Below, one piece after another: positions 21,787 through 34,795 of a stretch of 64,000 nucleotides of DNA. The notes beneath the pieces were generated by a model. That model was not told the origin of the DNA. It saw nothing but the letters and a program-made list of their open reading frames with translations, and searched no databases. Both the position numbers and the translations under genes were made by a program. The DNA comes from Rhipidocladum racemiflorum. Its lineage: Eukaryota; Streptophyta; Magnoliopsida; Poales; Poaceae. Each line of letters starts with the position of its first letter. Positions within the stretch are counted from its first letter, which is position 1. The DNA lies in contig CM070576.1 in NCBI GenBank assembly GCA_036346355.1, positions 16,599,558 through 16,663,557 of the forward strand. Direction: 5' to 3'.

Positions 21787-24700
21787 ATGCCACCAAGGAC
21801 GCCTTGCGACAGTCGTTCGAGGCGACGCTCTGGCCCGTCGGAGGCGGCCGAGCCTACCCAGCCGAGGGTGGTGCTTCGGCGGAATTAGTGGCCGCCATGA
21901 GAGCGATGCAGAGGGTTATGGGTGGCCGAGGCAGAGCGCACCGCCGCCCCGCTGGGGACGGCCGCAACACCTGCGGCTCGATGTCGGCGCGGCAGCGGTG
22001 GCATCAAGCCGCGAGTGGGTTGACCCGAGGTCGACAGCTTTGATGGTGCGGGCACTCCGATCCAGGCAGCGGATTGGCTGTCCTTTATGGAGTTGCAGCT
22101 GGACGCTTTTGAGGTGGCGGCGCAAGATCGTGTCCGCTTTGTAGCACAGCTCTTGAAGGGAGAAGCCCAAATCTGGTGGAGGGGTGTGTTGTCCTCGAGG
22201 GGTGCGCAGGGGGACTCCTCTTGGGAGGAGTTTGTCCGGCAATTTGAGAGGCAGTTCTTTTCCGCCACCTTCCTCGACAAGATGCAGATTGACTTGGGAC
22301 GGTACACCCAAGACAAGAAGACTGTGGTGGAGTACGAGGTTGGCTTCAACCAGATTGTATGTTTTGTGCCCCATGTAGCACGTGATGAGGTGGAGAAGGC
22401 CAGTCGGTTCAGCGGTGGACTTCGTCCCCGCCATTCGTCATATCTTTGGGCGCTTTTCCCATTGTTGATTTTCGGATAATGGTTGAACAAGCTCTTGGTG
22501 TAGAGCTGCAGCTGAACTACACCGAAGAGCATCGCAAACCTACCATGGGAGAGCCGGATAGGGGCCCTCCAGAAAAGAAGGGCCAATCCTCTGGTACTTG
22601 GAACAAGAAGGGGAAGAGCTATCATCACCAGCCCTATGGTGGACGTCCTGCCAAAGAAGACACCTCGGGGAGGTGCGCCCCAATACCGTGCCATCATCAC
22701 TCTGGCATGGGAATGGTATGTTTTCATTGTGGCGATTCCCATCGCCAGCCGAGTGCTCATGGAAGGGAAGGTGCACCATCTCGTGGTCGGGAGGATCACA
22801 AGGATGTGGTGTGTCGGAAGAACCCCAACGGCAAGCTGCGTTGGGAGTCGGTGACATCCTAACCAAAGTGACAAATGGCCGGGAGGCGTGATGCATATGT
22901 TGCCATCGGCCCCTACCCATGATACCTCCGGCGCCTACTTCGACTCCTTCGTTCTATCAAGCACCATCCCCAGGGACTTACTGGATGCCCCAGTGTCCAC
23001 CGCCGTCTTCTTCCGGGGCTTCACCGTGGGTCCCTGCGCTGACTTATCCAGAGACGAGGGCTACTCCATCTCAGATTACCTCGGGAGTCCACGCTTTGCC
23101 CTCTTCGGGGGAAGTGGATCGTGGCAATGTGGTGTGGTCTATTTGATGTGGTATCGTATATGAGGAATGTGGAATGCTAGTTATATGGTGGATATTATAT
23201 TCGTATTAGTTGTTCCGCTTGCTTAGATTACCCAATCTCACTACTTGCTGTTTTGATGTTTTCAGGTAGCGCACGTGAGTCGTAAGCATGAAGGGTGGGC
23301 TAGCAGCACAATAAAGTTTCTGATGTCATCACGACTCACATGATCTAGTGCTTTAAATAATTCATTAGTTGAATGAATTTTTATTATTTATAGACCCATT
23401 GTTGTTCACTTTAAACTTGTTCTCGTTTATGGTTGTCCCACTAGAGATGTGTTTTATTTATGGTTGATACCTGGTTGATTTAGACTCGTTGTCTCTAGTA
23501 TTAATGTCGTGATATTATTCCTATTTGAATTGCTTCCGTATTGTCTTGTTTTAGGGGAAATGCTGTCGATTTATTCTTATACAACAGTTGAGATTTATGG
23601 GGTGTTACAGGTACTATTTCTGTTAATTCAGTGGTTGCCCATGTGTTGTTCGACTCCGGCGCTAGCTACTCGTTTGTCTCTGTGGATTTTGTTTTTCGGG
23701 CGGGTCTGTCAGTACAGAGCTTGGGTGATGCCGTGGTGGTTAGTGCACCGCAAGGCTTGATTTCTAGTTCGAGGGTGCATCGTGTCACTACGCTAGCCGA
23801 TGAGGAGTTCGTGGCGAATTTGGTAGTGATTTCTTTGGAGCCGCTCGATGTCATCCTTGGCATGGACTGGCTATCTCGATTGTGCGTGATTGATTGTGCT
23901 TGGAGGATGCTTACTTTGCATGCTCCTTCCGGGCAAGAGATAGTTTTCAGTGGAGTGCTATGCGGTACTCCTCTCCTCGCTTGTGTCAACTTTTCCCAAG
24001 CTCCCAGATGTTGAAATCAGGGGTCCTCTGGTCCATGGTTGAGGGTCGAGAGGAAGAGAAGAGTTTGGAGGGCATTGCTATAGTTTGCCGTTATCCAGAT
24101 GTGTTTCCCAGTGAGCTTCCGGGATTGCCCCCAGAGCGGGAGACTATTTTCCGCATTGATCTTGTTCCTGGTACGAGGCCAATCTATAAAACCCCGTACC
24201 GGATGGCTCCAATAGAACAAGTTGAGTTGAAGAGGCAATTGGATGAACTCCTAGCTAAGGGGTTTATTAGAGTGAGCTCGTCTCCTTGGGCGGCCCCGGT
24301 CTTGTTCGTGGAGAAGAAAGATGGCACCAAGCGGCTATGTATGGACTACCGGGCGCTCAATCAAGTTACCATTAAGAACAAGTACCCATTGACTCGTATT
24401 GATGATCTTTTTGATCAATTGAGGGGTGCCAAAGTATTCTCCAAGATCGATCTGCAATCTGGGTATCATCAGTTGCGGATTAAGGAGGAGGATATTGAAA
24501 AGACGGCTTCCAACATGAGGTACGGGCATTTTGAGTTCGTAGTCATGTCTTTTGGACTAACGAATGCTCCTGCCGTCTTTATGGAAGCCATGAACAGGAT
24601 GCTCCATGAATATCTTGATGTCTTTATCGTCGTTTTCATTGACGACATTCTTGTCTACTCGAAGTCCGAAGAGGAGCACGCCATACATCTCGGTCTAGTT

Positions 24701-26996
24701 TTGGAAGCTCTTCGTAAGGACCAATTCTATGCCAAACTCAAGAAGTGCGCCTTCTGGTTGTCGGAGGTGAGTTTCCTTGGGCATGTCATCAACCAAAGTG
24801 GTGTCACAGTTGACCCAAAGAAGGTTGTGCTGTGGTTGAATGGCGAAGACCGTCTAGTGTGACGGAAATCAGGAGTTTTCTTGGGTTGGCAGGTTATTAT
24901 CGGCGTTTCATGCACAATTTTTCCATCATTGCTAAACCGATGTCAAGGCTCACACAGAAGGGGGTTCTTTTCATCTGGTCAGGGGAATGTGAGGCTAGTT
25001 TCCAGACGCTAAAGAGCAAACTGGTCAATGCACCTATTTTATCCTTACCTGTGAATGGCAAGCGTTATACAGTGTATGCAGATGCCTCCAGGATTGGTTT
25101 GGGTTGTGTGCTCATGCAAGAAGGCTGTGTCATCGCTTATGCTTCAAGACAGTTGAAGACTCATGAATGCAATTATCCCACCCATGACCTCGAGTTAGCC
25201 GTGGTTTTTGCCTTGAAATTGTGGAGGCACTATCTTTATGGGGAGTCTTGTGATATTTTCACTGATCATAAGAGCCTCAAATATATTTTCACCCAATGAG
25301 CTAAATCTGTGGCAGCGTAGGTGGTTGGAGTTGATAAAGGACTTTGATGTGTCAATCCAAAGATCATCCGGCAAGGCTAATGTCGTGGCGGATGCCTTGA
25401 GTAGAACAGGTGTCCCCAAGACCCGCTTTGCCCTTGGTTGCAGAACTGGAAAGAGGACATGTCACTTCTTGTTTCTTTGGGTTGCGCAAAATGAGACTCA
25501 GATGATCATTCAGTCTTGCATACCCGAGCGAGTTCATGAGGCTCAGTTGCAGGATCGTTTGCTTCAGGAGGTTCGGCGGAGGATTTCAGAGGGGAACCCT
25601 CGGGAATTCAGTATAGACGAGCATGGTTCTATTCGGTTTAGAGGCCATCTTTGTGTGCCTCGGAAATCGGATGTGAAGATGGACATTCTAAGGGAAGCCC
25701 ATAGGACTTCGTATTCCGTTCATCCTGGTGAGACCAAGATGTATCGGGATCTGAAACAGAGTTTTTGGTGGAAGAGGATGAGGATGGATATTGCCAAGTA
25801 TGTGGCTTCTTGTGGAGTGTGCCAACAGGTAAAAGCTGAGCATAAGAGACCTGCCTAGTGCATGTACGACCATTGGAAATTCCAGAATGGAAGTGGGAAC
25901 ACATCACTATGGACTTTGTGATTGGGTTACCAGCCACCGCGAGGTAGAGATGCCATTTGGGTGGTTGTGGATAGACTCACTAAGTCCGCACATTTTATTC
26001 CAATGAAGACGACCAATTCGGCACCAGATCTAGTTCCCTTGTACATGAAGGAAGTGCTTAGACTCCATGGTGTGCCTAAATCGATTGTCTCCGATCAAGA
26101 CACTAGATTTGTGTCCCTGTTTTGGCAGAGCTTGCATAGTGCTTTGGGAACAAAACTCTCTCTCAAAGACATCTTTTCATCCCAGACAGATGGCGACCTG
26201 AGCGAACCATCCAGACTCTAGAGGACATGCTTCGAGCGTGTGTTCTTTCTTGGAAGGGAAGTTGGGAGGATCACTTGGCCTTGGTAGAGTTTGCTTACAA
26301 TAACAGTTACCAGGCTAGTATTCGAATGGCTCCATTCGAGGCGCTTTATGGTCGAAAGTGTGTTTCTCCGCTTTGCTGGGATATGATTGGTGAAAAATCA
26401 TTGCAGGTCGGATTGGGTTCATGAGACCTTTGAGAAGGTGCAAGAGATACGGCGGAATCTCCTGGCCGCTCAGAGCCGTCAGAAGAGTTATGCCGATAAC
26501 AGGAGACGAGATTTGGAGTTTGTAGTGGGTGATCAAGTCCTTCTCAAGGTATCTCCATCAAAGGGTGTTGTTCGTTTTGGTACCACCGGCAAGCTTAGCC
26601 CGAGGTACATTGGTCCGTTCCCAGTGGTGGCTCGGGTGGGCAGTTTGGCATACCGTCTGGAGTTGCCAGACTCTTTGAAGGGAGTGCATGCATGATGTCT
26701 TCCATGTCTCTATGTTACGGAAGTATCTCCATGACCCAGAGCATAAGATTGACTTGGAGCCGATTACAGTTGAGCAAGATTTGACTTTGGAGTGCCATCC
26801 ACTTCGAATTTTAGACTCTTCAGAGCGAGTCATGAGGAGGAGGACCATCAGATTTGTGAAAGTTTTGTGGACCAATCAGTCTGAGCGGGAGGCAACTTGA
26901 GAACCTGAGGACCAGATGTGGAAGAAGTACCCTACGCTCTTTGAGGACGATGGGGGTAAGTCGTGGTTTACCTTTTGCCTTCCTTTTCATTTTTAG
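21787..26996 (+). pseudogene. gag-pol of gypsy element 2, largely legible but broken
   Basis: Gag starts at 21787 (MPPRTPCDSRSRRR). Its core lies at 22087-22440 (LLKGEAQIWWRG, then FVRQFERQFF) and a degraded zinc knuckle near 22715 (CFHCGDSH). The aspartic protease follows the embedded LTR piece (LFDSGASYSFVS, about 23645). RT is intact in one frame (about 24060-24840), with YHQLRIKEEDIEKTA and the catalytic box VVFIDDILVYS. RNase H covers about 24832-25300 (VYADASRIGLGCVL). The integrase zinc finger (about 25700-25830, HPGETKMYRDL and CGVCQQVKAEHKRP) and core (25900-26200, DRLTKSAHFIPMKT and SDQDTRFVS) follow. A chromodomain-like tail ends at 26996. About seven frame changes and the LTR insert make it non-functional as written. 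Confidence 0.88.
23130..23609 (+). repeat. internal LTR fragment at the gag/protease junction
   Basis: 480 bp corresponding to the last part of this element's own LTR (21025-21502; 28430-28908), ending GGGGTGTTACA. It interrupts gag-pol between codons for GEVDRGNV and GTISVNSV. Both joins share a few bases with the expected uninterrupted sequence: TGTGG on the left and ACAGGTAC on the right. Confidence 0.88.
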
Positions 26997-27037
26997 GTCC
27001 GTAGCTAAAAGGAGAAGATTCGGGGATGAATCCTTTT

Positions 27038-27050
27038 AAGGTGGGGAGAT
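27038..27050 (+). promoter_or_regulatory. polypurine tract, gypsy element 2
   Basis: AAGGTGGGGAGAT lies directly before the 3' LTR start TGTGATGCC. Confidence 0.85.
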
Positions 27051-28908
27051 TGTGATGCCCTAGAATTTGAGAGCGATCCTAGGGTTTTCCTTCTTGGCTG
27101 TTCCGGAAAGAAAGAGGGTTTTTGTCGGGGAATGAAATAATGGAAGAATTTGCTGCAATTTAATTTTAAAATTGGAGTTTTGGGCTAGTTTCTGTTGGGC
27201 TGAGGCAACCTGGGCCTGGGCCGGGAATTCTTTTTCCCCCTCTCCTCCCCATGCCTTGGTGGGCCGGCCCATTCCCCCCATTAGGTGGCGCCCCCCCCTT
27301 GGCCGGCCACCTCCTCCCCCTTTTCCCTAGGGCGCCTCCCCTTCCTCCCCCTAGCAGCTGCCACCCCCTCCTCTTCCTCCCCTGCGTGGTGGCTCAAGAT
27401 CCACCACGAAATGCGAAGGAGAAAGCGAGAAGGGATCCGTGGAGGCGTGGAGGACGAGCAGATTTCAGATTCGGGGTTCTTCGCGTGTTTTCCGTGGATT
27501 CTCGAGGAAGGACTCTAGGTAAAGTTCCAGAATTTTACCCCCTGTTCTACCTAAGATTAGGAGTTTTTTAGATCTGGTGGTGTTTGGTTTGGATGGAATT
27601 TGATGGGGAAGAAGGGTAGTTGTTCACGTGGTGCTGTTTCTGAGAGGGGAGATTGTGCAGCGCGGATTGTTTCGCGGTTTAAGTGGCATAGATGATTTTT
27701 CCTGCAAAAACCTATAACTAGAAAGTTGTAGACCTAGCTTCTGTAATTTTTTCAGAATTTTTGGGCCATCGGTCTGAGAGTTATCTCTGTTGGAAGATGA
27801 CAAACAGAATCTAGAAACAGATTTCGTCCACTGTGTTGGACGGTTGTTTAGGCATATTTAACAGCAGAATTGAAATTTTTGACCTTCATGAAAGTTGTAG
27901 ATCTCGTCAATAGCTACTGTATTTTTTCTGTATTTTTATGAACAGTAGAAAAAAGATACGAAATTGGGAAGAGAGGGTGCTGCTGTTCGATCCGGACAGA
28001 TCGAGGTTTTTGGCGTTTAAACGGGAACGGGGAGTAGGAAGCGTGTGTTTGAATTGTGTGATGAATTGTGATGTCGCTATGTACTGAAATAATGTTTGTT
28101 CAGGTGGTGCCACTGCTGGGCGCAACTAAGTTCATCGTCCACGTCGGTAAAGGCAAGTGGAAGTAGTTGTTTTGTTTGTTAAACATTTCATCTCTATGAT
28201 ATTTGCTTTCTATCCATGCTATATGATGAGATGCAAACATGTGGACTCATTGGGAGGGGTTATGAATGAATTCATGCATGAAGCATTAACTGCATAATCA
28301 TGCATTGGAAGTTTGTCGACGCCTTGGCGTCTTGTGACGTCAGACAACACCGTGTGTTCCTGAGAAAGGGCACGGTGAGGAGGAACATGGCATAAGCATG
28401 TACATCAATTATATGCATTTTACTGAAGTGGTGTGGTCTATTTGATGTGGTATCATATATGAGGAATGTGGAATGCTAGTTATATGGTGGATGTTATATT
28501 CGTATTAGTTGTTCCGCTTGCTGAGATTACCCAATCTCACTACTTGCTGTTTTGATGTTTTCAGGTAGCGCACGTGAGTCGTAAGCATGAAGGGTGGGCT
28601 AGCAGCACAATAAAGTTTCTGATGTCATCACGACTCACATGATCTAGTGCTTTAAATAATTCATTAGTTGAATGAATTTTTATTATTTATAGACCCATTG
28701 TTGTTCACTTTAAACTTGTTCTCGTTTATGGTTGTCCCACTAGAGATGTGTTTTATTTATGGTTGATACCTTGTTGATTTAGACTCGTTGTCTCTAGTAT
28801 TAATGTCGTGATATTATTCCTATTTTAATTGCTTCCGTATTGTCTTGTTTTAGGGGAAATGCTGTCGATTTATTCTTATACAACAGTTGAGATTTATGGG
28901 GTGTTACA
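27051..28908 (+). repeat. 3' LTR of gypsy element 2
   Basis: 1858 bp running from TGTGATGCCCTAG to GGGGTGTTACA. It has a C-rich segment (27230-27380) in its U3 region. Its last 1071 bp match the 5' LTR closely. It is followed at once by a truncated copia LTR. Confidence 0.9.
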
Positions 28909-29394
28909 ACATGAAAGCTACCTTTATAACTATCCGGTTAGGAAATAGTGTTTGGTAACCCCAAGGTAAACTATTACACATGTAGGAAATATGACAATCT
29001 CAGGTCTAAGGATCATACATCTACTATGTATGAGATACACTGATGACACATAAGAATGTAACATTCTCGTAGTGTCTCATTGTGGGTCTACCTAACCCAT
29101 GTTCTTCAACATGTGTTCACAATGTATTGATGATATCTCTATATCCCATGATCTATGAAACATGATCATCGATCAGTACATGTGCTGATCTATTCATCGT
29201 TGTCCTATACGATGATATCCGATCAGAGATATTTATCGAATTATATCAATAAGTAAAGAGCTTCATAAACAAGTCACACACTTGTTGATCAAAACAATGA
29301 TATACATTCATTGGACCAATAATCATATTATTATTCATAAACATAGTCATGTTTCAATCATCCATATGATTGCCTTAAGGGCATAACACTAACA
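28909..29394 (-). repeat. 3' LTR of copia element 2, truncated
   Basis: It matches 35692-36175 almost exactly, from ACATGAAAGC to the minus-strand start TGTTAGTGTTATGCCC. About 895 bp of the LTR's downstream end are absent at the junction with the gypsy 2 LTR. Confidence 0.9.
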
Positions 29395-29414
29395 ATCTCC
29401 CACTTGCACTTGAG

Positions 29415-32400
29415 TCAATCAATTAAGTATGTAATACCAATAGACCTCGTGTGCGCCTCATGCTTAGGCTGTGGCAGTGGCTTTGTGAACGGATCAGCCA
29501 CATTAGCTTCCGTATGTACTTTGCATATCTTCACGTCACCTCTATCCACAATCTCGCGAATAAGGTGAAAGCGTCGGAGTATATGTTTGGACTTCTCGGT
29601 GTGATCTAGGCTCTTTGCTTGTGCAATGGCACCACTATTATCGCAATAGATGTCCATTGGACTAGATGCACTAGCGACCACACCAAGCTCGAGATAAACT
29701 TCTTTATCCATACAGCTTCTTTTGCGGCATCCGAAAGCGCAATGTACTTCACTTCGTCAGAGAGTCACCACCGTGCTTTGCTTGGAACTCTTCCACCATC
29801 GCTTCCTCCATTTAGTGTAAATACAAAACCGGATTGTGATCGAAAATCATCTTTGTCAGTTTGGAAGCTTGCATCAGTGTAACCTTTTACAACCAGTTCT
29901 TCCTCACCTCCAAAGACTAGGAACATACCCTTAGTTCTTCTTAAGTACTTTAGAATGTTTTTCACGGCTATCCAATGACCATCACCGGGATCCGCTTGGT
30001 ATCTACTTGTGACACTTAGAGCATACGAGACATCTGGGCGTGTACAAATCATGGCATACATGATAGATCCAATAGCCGAAGCATATGGAATCTTGCTCAT
30101 CCTGTCTCGCTCATCAGTTGTCGAAGGACACTGATTCTTGCTTAGACTAATGCCATGTGACATTGGCATGAATACTCTCTTAGATTCATGCATATTGAAC
30201 CTTTTCAATACTTTGTCAATGTACGTTTCCTGGCTTAATCCAATCAACCTTTTTTATCTATCTCTCTAGATCTTTATGCCCAAGATATAACATGCTTCTC
30301 CCAAGTCCTTCATTGAGAAACTCCTTTTCAACGAAGTCTTAACGTCTTCAAGCATAGGAATATCATTCCCGATCAATAATATGTCATCCACATACAAAAT
30401 CAGAAACACAAGTGCGCTCCCACTAGCCTTCTTGTAAACACAAGGCTCTTCTTCGTTTTTGATAAAGCCAAATCCTTTGACCACTTCATCAAAACGAATG
30501 TTCCAACTCCGAGATGCTTGCTTTAACCCATAAATGGATCTCTGAAGCTTGCATATCTTTTTAGCATTTTTAGGATCAACAAAACCCTCAGGTTGTATCA
30601 TGTATACATCCTCAGGTAGATTCCCATTAAGGAAAGCTGTTTTGACGTCCATCTGCCATATTTCATAATCGAAATATGCAGCAATTGCTAAAATGATCTG
30701 GACAGACTTGAGCATGGCTACCGGTGAAAAAGTTTCATCATAGTCAATTCCTTGAACTTGTTTGAAACCCTTTGCCACCAACCGTGCCTTATAGATCTGA
30801 ATATTTCCATCTACGTCTGTCTTCTTCTTGAAAATCCATTTGCATTCTATGGTTTTTACACCATCAGAAGGATCGACCAAGTTCCAAACTTGATTGTCAT
30901 GCATGGATTGAATTTCGGATCTCATGGCTCCAAGCCATTTTTCGGAGTTTGGGTCCATCATGGCTTCTTCATAAGTCATGGGCTCATCATTGTCTAACAA
31001 TAATATGTCATGTCCATATCTTATAGGTTCATGACGCGGCCTCCTGACCTCACGTGGGTGGTGTCTCTTCCACAGGTTGTACAACATTTTGTACATCATG
31101 TGATGGTTCAGTGGTAGTTTGAACATGTTCATGTGATTCTCAAACTTCATCGAGATGCACATCACTCCCACTGATTTCTTTTGAAAGAAACTCTTTCTCC
31201 AAAAAGACACCATTTCGAGCAACAAAAATTTTGTTCTCGTTTCTTTTGTAAAAGTAATATCCTTTTGTTTCTTTAGGATACCCCACAAAGAAGCATTTTT
31301 CTGATTTAGGTGCGAGTTTATCTGATTGCAAACATTTTACATAAGCCTCACATCCCCATATCTTGAGAAATGACAACATGGGACTTCTCCCAATCCATAT
31401 CTCATATGGTGTCTTCTCAACGGAATTTGATGGGACCCTATTTAATGTGAACGCAAATTGTCTCTAGAGCGAACCCCGGAAGGATAATGACAGATCTGTT
31501 TGGCTCATCATTGACCGAACCATATCCAATAAAGTTCGATTCCGTCGTTCGGATACGCCATTCCATTGAGGCGTTCCTGGCGGAGTAAGTTGTGGAACGA
31601 TTCCACATTGCTTTAGATGATCACCAAAATCTTGGCTCAAGTATTCACCACCACGATCTGATCGTAAGTGTTTTATTGATTTGCCAAGTTGATTTTGTAC
31701 TTCGTTCTGAAACTCCTTGAACCTTTCAAAGGTTTCAGACTTATGCCTCATCAAATAGATATATCCATATCTACTAAAGTCATCGATAAAAGTTACAAAG
31801 CATCGAAACCCACCTCTAGCAATCGAGCTCATTGGTCCACATACATCTGTATGTACTAGTGCCAACAATTCACTCGCCTTCTCACTAAAACCTGTGAAAG
31901 GGGTTTTTGTCATCTTGCCAAGTAAACAAGACTCACATGTTTCAAATGATTCAAAATCAAATGAGGTGAGAAGTCCATCACCATGGAGCTTCTTCATGCG
32001 CTTCTCATTTATGTGACCCAAGCGACAATGCCATAAAAAGGTAGGGTTCAAATCATTTGGTCGATGCCTTTTGACATTAATGTTATAGACATGTTTTTCT
32101 TTGAGTTCAAGGACGTATAACCCATCCACCATGGGACAACGACCATAATACATATCATTCAAAAATATTGAACAAACAAAGTTCTTTATTCTGAATTCAT
32201 AACCTTCATGTTCCAAACAGAAGATGAAATAATGTTTCTACTCAAGGCCGAACAAAATAACAATTATTAAGTTCTAAAACTAATCCTCGAAGGCAAATGC
32301 AATGGGTAGGTGCCAACGGCAAGACCAAAGAACTCTTGCTTTATTCCCCACGCGAAGATCCACTTCTCCTTTCGCCAAGACTCTACTCTTTATCACTCGC

Positions 32401-33349
32401 ATCGAATTGCAAATGTGAGCAACCGATCCAAAGATCATATGCCCAAGAGCTGGAAGAAGTAGTAGCAAGATTAATTTCTATAACATTAATACCTCAAGTG
32501 GAAGTCACACTCCCATTCTTCTTATCTCGCTGTACTTCTCATGATTCTGTTTCCAATGTCCTGACTTCTTGCAATAGAAACATTGGGTTTCGGGTTGAGG
32601 GCCGACTTTGAGCTTCTGAAGCTTAGTTTTGAGGCTCGTGATCTCATCTTGAGCCTTGCCCTTGCCCTTTCCCCAAGCCTTAGCTTTCCTCTTTTTGAAG
32701 GCAGTTGTTTTCTGAACCATCATCACATGATTGGGTTTCTTCTTAATGCTTTCCTCGGCAGCCTTAAGCATCCCATGTAGCTCGGTCAGGCTCTTCTACA
32801 TGCTATTCATATGAAAATTCATAATGAATGGCTCAAAGCTCTGAGGCAGAGACTGGAGAATTACGTCTGTAGCCAAACCAATGCTAAGGGGAAACTCAAG
32901 CTTTTCCAATCTCCCAATGTAGCCAATCATCTTGATTACATGTGGGTCGACTGGATCGCCTTCACCACTTACAAGCAAAGAGAAGCTTTGAGATACCATA
33001 CCTCTCAGCCCTTGCTTGGTTCCCAAACATGCCCTTCAAGCCCACAATCATATTGTAAGCATCCTGGTCCTCATATTGCTTTTGCAGCTCAGAGTCCATG
33101 GTGACAAGCATGAGACAGTGACCTCTACTGAGGCATTAACATGTTTTTCATAATCAGCCTTCAAATTGCGAGGAGCATTTTCAGGTGTTCATCGAGGATT
33201 GGATTCTCTAGAATATACTCCTTTTTTTCATGCTTGAGAACAATTCTCAAGTTGCGATACCAATTAACAAAATTTGTTCCATTTAGTTTTTCTCTTTCCA
33301 AAACCGATCTCAAAGTAAAACCAAAGAAGAGGAGCAGAGGAGGTGCCAT
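29415..33349 (-). pseudogene. gag-pol of copia element 2
   Basis: Gag starts at 33349 (MAPPLLLFFG), with LNGTNFVNWYRNLR about 20 codons on, then a mid-gag piece (32796-33026). A knuckle at about 32570 reads CFYCKKSGHWKQNH, with His where the last Cys is expected. Integrase is at 31464-32216: its HHCC region (LWHCRLGHINEKR, CESCLLGKM) and DDE residues sit in HTDVCGP, SDRGGEYLS and NGVSERRNR. RT is at 30266-31000: the catalytic box ILYVDDILL is intact, with KWIFKKKTDVDG and WQMDVKTAFLNG upstream. RNase H is in two pieces (29765-30247 and 29415-29711), ending HTEANVADPFTKPL. Frameshifts and stops separate the pieces, most densely in gag. RT and integrase remain well preserved. Confidence 0.88.
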
Positions 33350-34777
33350 TGAACTACAACAAAAACATGCAAAGTTTCTAAGCACTATGTTTATGTAATA
33401 CTTTCATTAAGCATTTTAAGAAAAGAAACTCCTATCATGTGCCCCCTTTATGGACACATGGTGAGCATTCAAGATCCATATTCATTAGACCCTAGTGAGC
33501 TTTGGCATCACAGCTAGAAATCTAATGACATAGGTAAGCAACATCTTTGCTAATTACATCTTATGTAACTCTTGTTGGTTGAGCATGAAAACAAGTAATG
33601 AATGCCTCCGTCAACTTTGAGTCATGGCCAGGTCAACCCGCCCCTAGGGCTCACATGAGGGAGGGAGCACTTCCCGTTTCCGGGTGCCAATTAAGAAACC
33701 TACCCCATGTGTATTTTCCTAGACACCAATCGTCTTGTATCCGTTCCTTCATTACTAAAATCATATTCCAACCACTTATGTCCCTAAGCCCAAAACTGTT
33801 TTGATAGCTTAGTTAAATCAACCATTGTTATGCGCGATGTGTCCAACACATCCCTATCATCTATTAAGATAGTCATTGATATACTACTTTGGCAGTCATA
33901 TTAATAACGATCTAAATTCTTGATAGGTGCAACAATTGGGTGGACAAGTTTAATTTAAAATTTTAACTATGGTGATGAACAATATCTACTATGAACACAG
34001 CATCACATGCAATGAGCATAAAGAAAATAGCAAGGATTAAACACACATCCACATATAATCAAATTAAGATGTGAAATAGTATGGCCCTTAGCATTAGGAT
34101 CTCCATCATCATGCTTGATTGTTCACCTTGCCATCATGCTTGATTGTTCACCTTGGCGTCATGCTTGATGCCACCATCTTCATCATTGTAGATGCAACTC
34201 CTTACGACTTTGATAATGAATATTACATGAGGGTTTGAAACATCACAAGTCGACACGCAGTCGTTATACATTTTAGATTGAAATAGCCTTATGGCTTGAC
34301 ACGACACGCAGCCATGTAAATATTACATGCATCACATACACATAGGCCATACTATTTCACACAACATCCTCGCAAAACGAGTTAAACAAAATAGATTCTC
34401 TGACGGTGGGGTTCCAGGGCAACGCCCATGGGGTTCAAGGCGGCGCCCTTTTGGGTCCAGGCGGCGCCCAAGGCGGGGTTCAAGGGGCAGTGTATTGACC
34501 CAATCCGATTCAATCTGATTGGATTGGTCCCAAATGGTCGCGATTTGTGAACCCTGATGGCGGTAACCCGACCGGTAAGGGCAACGTCGTACCATGAACG
34601 GACTCACCCAAATCAAGATTGATTCGGTTTGCACTTTCCTCAAACCCTAAACCGATCGATCTCATCGACGGCTGCCTCCACCAATTCATCACATGAATCG
34701 GTTGAACATGTAATAGATCCAATCTACTATCCTCACATATCATATGTGCAACATCCAGATCACAAATCTACACGAGA
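33350..34777 (-). other. untranslated leader of copia element 2
   Basis: About 1.4 kb between the primer site and gag with no credible coding frame. It contains a 27-28 bp direct repeat (CATGCTTGATTGTTCACCTTG, 34110-34165, just over two copies) and a GGCGCC-rich patch (34400-34490). Confidence 0.6.
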
Positions 34778-34791
34778 TGGCTCTGATACCA
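34778..34791 (-). promoter_or_regulatory. primer-binding site, copia element 2
   Basis: On the minus strand it reads TGGTATCAGAGCCA, four bases after the LTR end (ACAG spacer), complementary to initiator tRNA-Met. Confidence 0.9.
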
Positions 34792-34795
34792 CTGT

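Larger units (their letters stand above)
20383..28908 (+). mobile_element. Ty3/gypsy LTR retrotransposon 2
   Basis: Complete order of parts: a shortened 5' LTR, Met-tRNA primer site, gag-pol, polypurine tract and a full 3' LTR. It is the same broad lineage as element 1 (similar RT, RNase H, integrase and terminal LTR bases GGGGTGTTACA) but a different family by LTR sequence. A third, partial LTR copy is embedded at 23130-23609. The 5-bp flanks (CCAAG before, ACATG after) do not match, so at least one end is secondary. Confidence 0.9.

Noticed and set aside
21885..22874. 329-codon ORF on the minus strand
   Set aside because: It lies antisense to the gag region of gypsy element 2, where recognisable gag motifs occupy the plus strand; its own translation has no familiar motif.
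20383..28908. integrated plant pararetrovirus
   Set aside because: LTRs, polypurine tract, integrase and the gypsy domain order are present; no movement or coat protein genes were seen.
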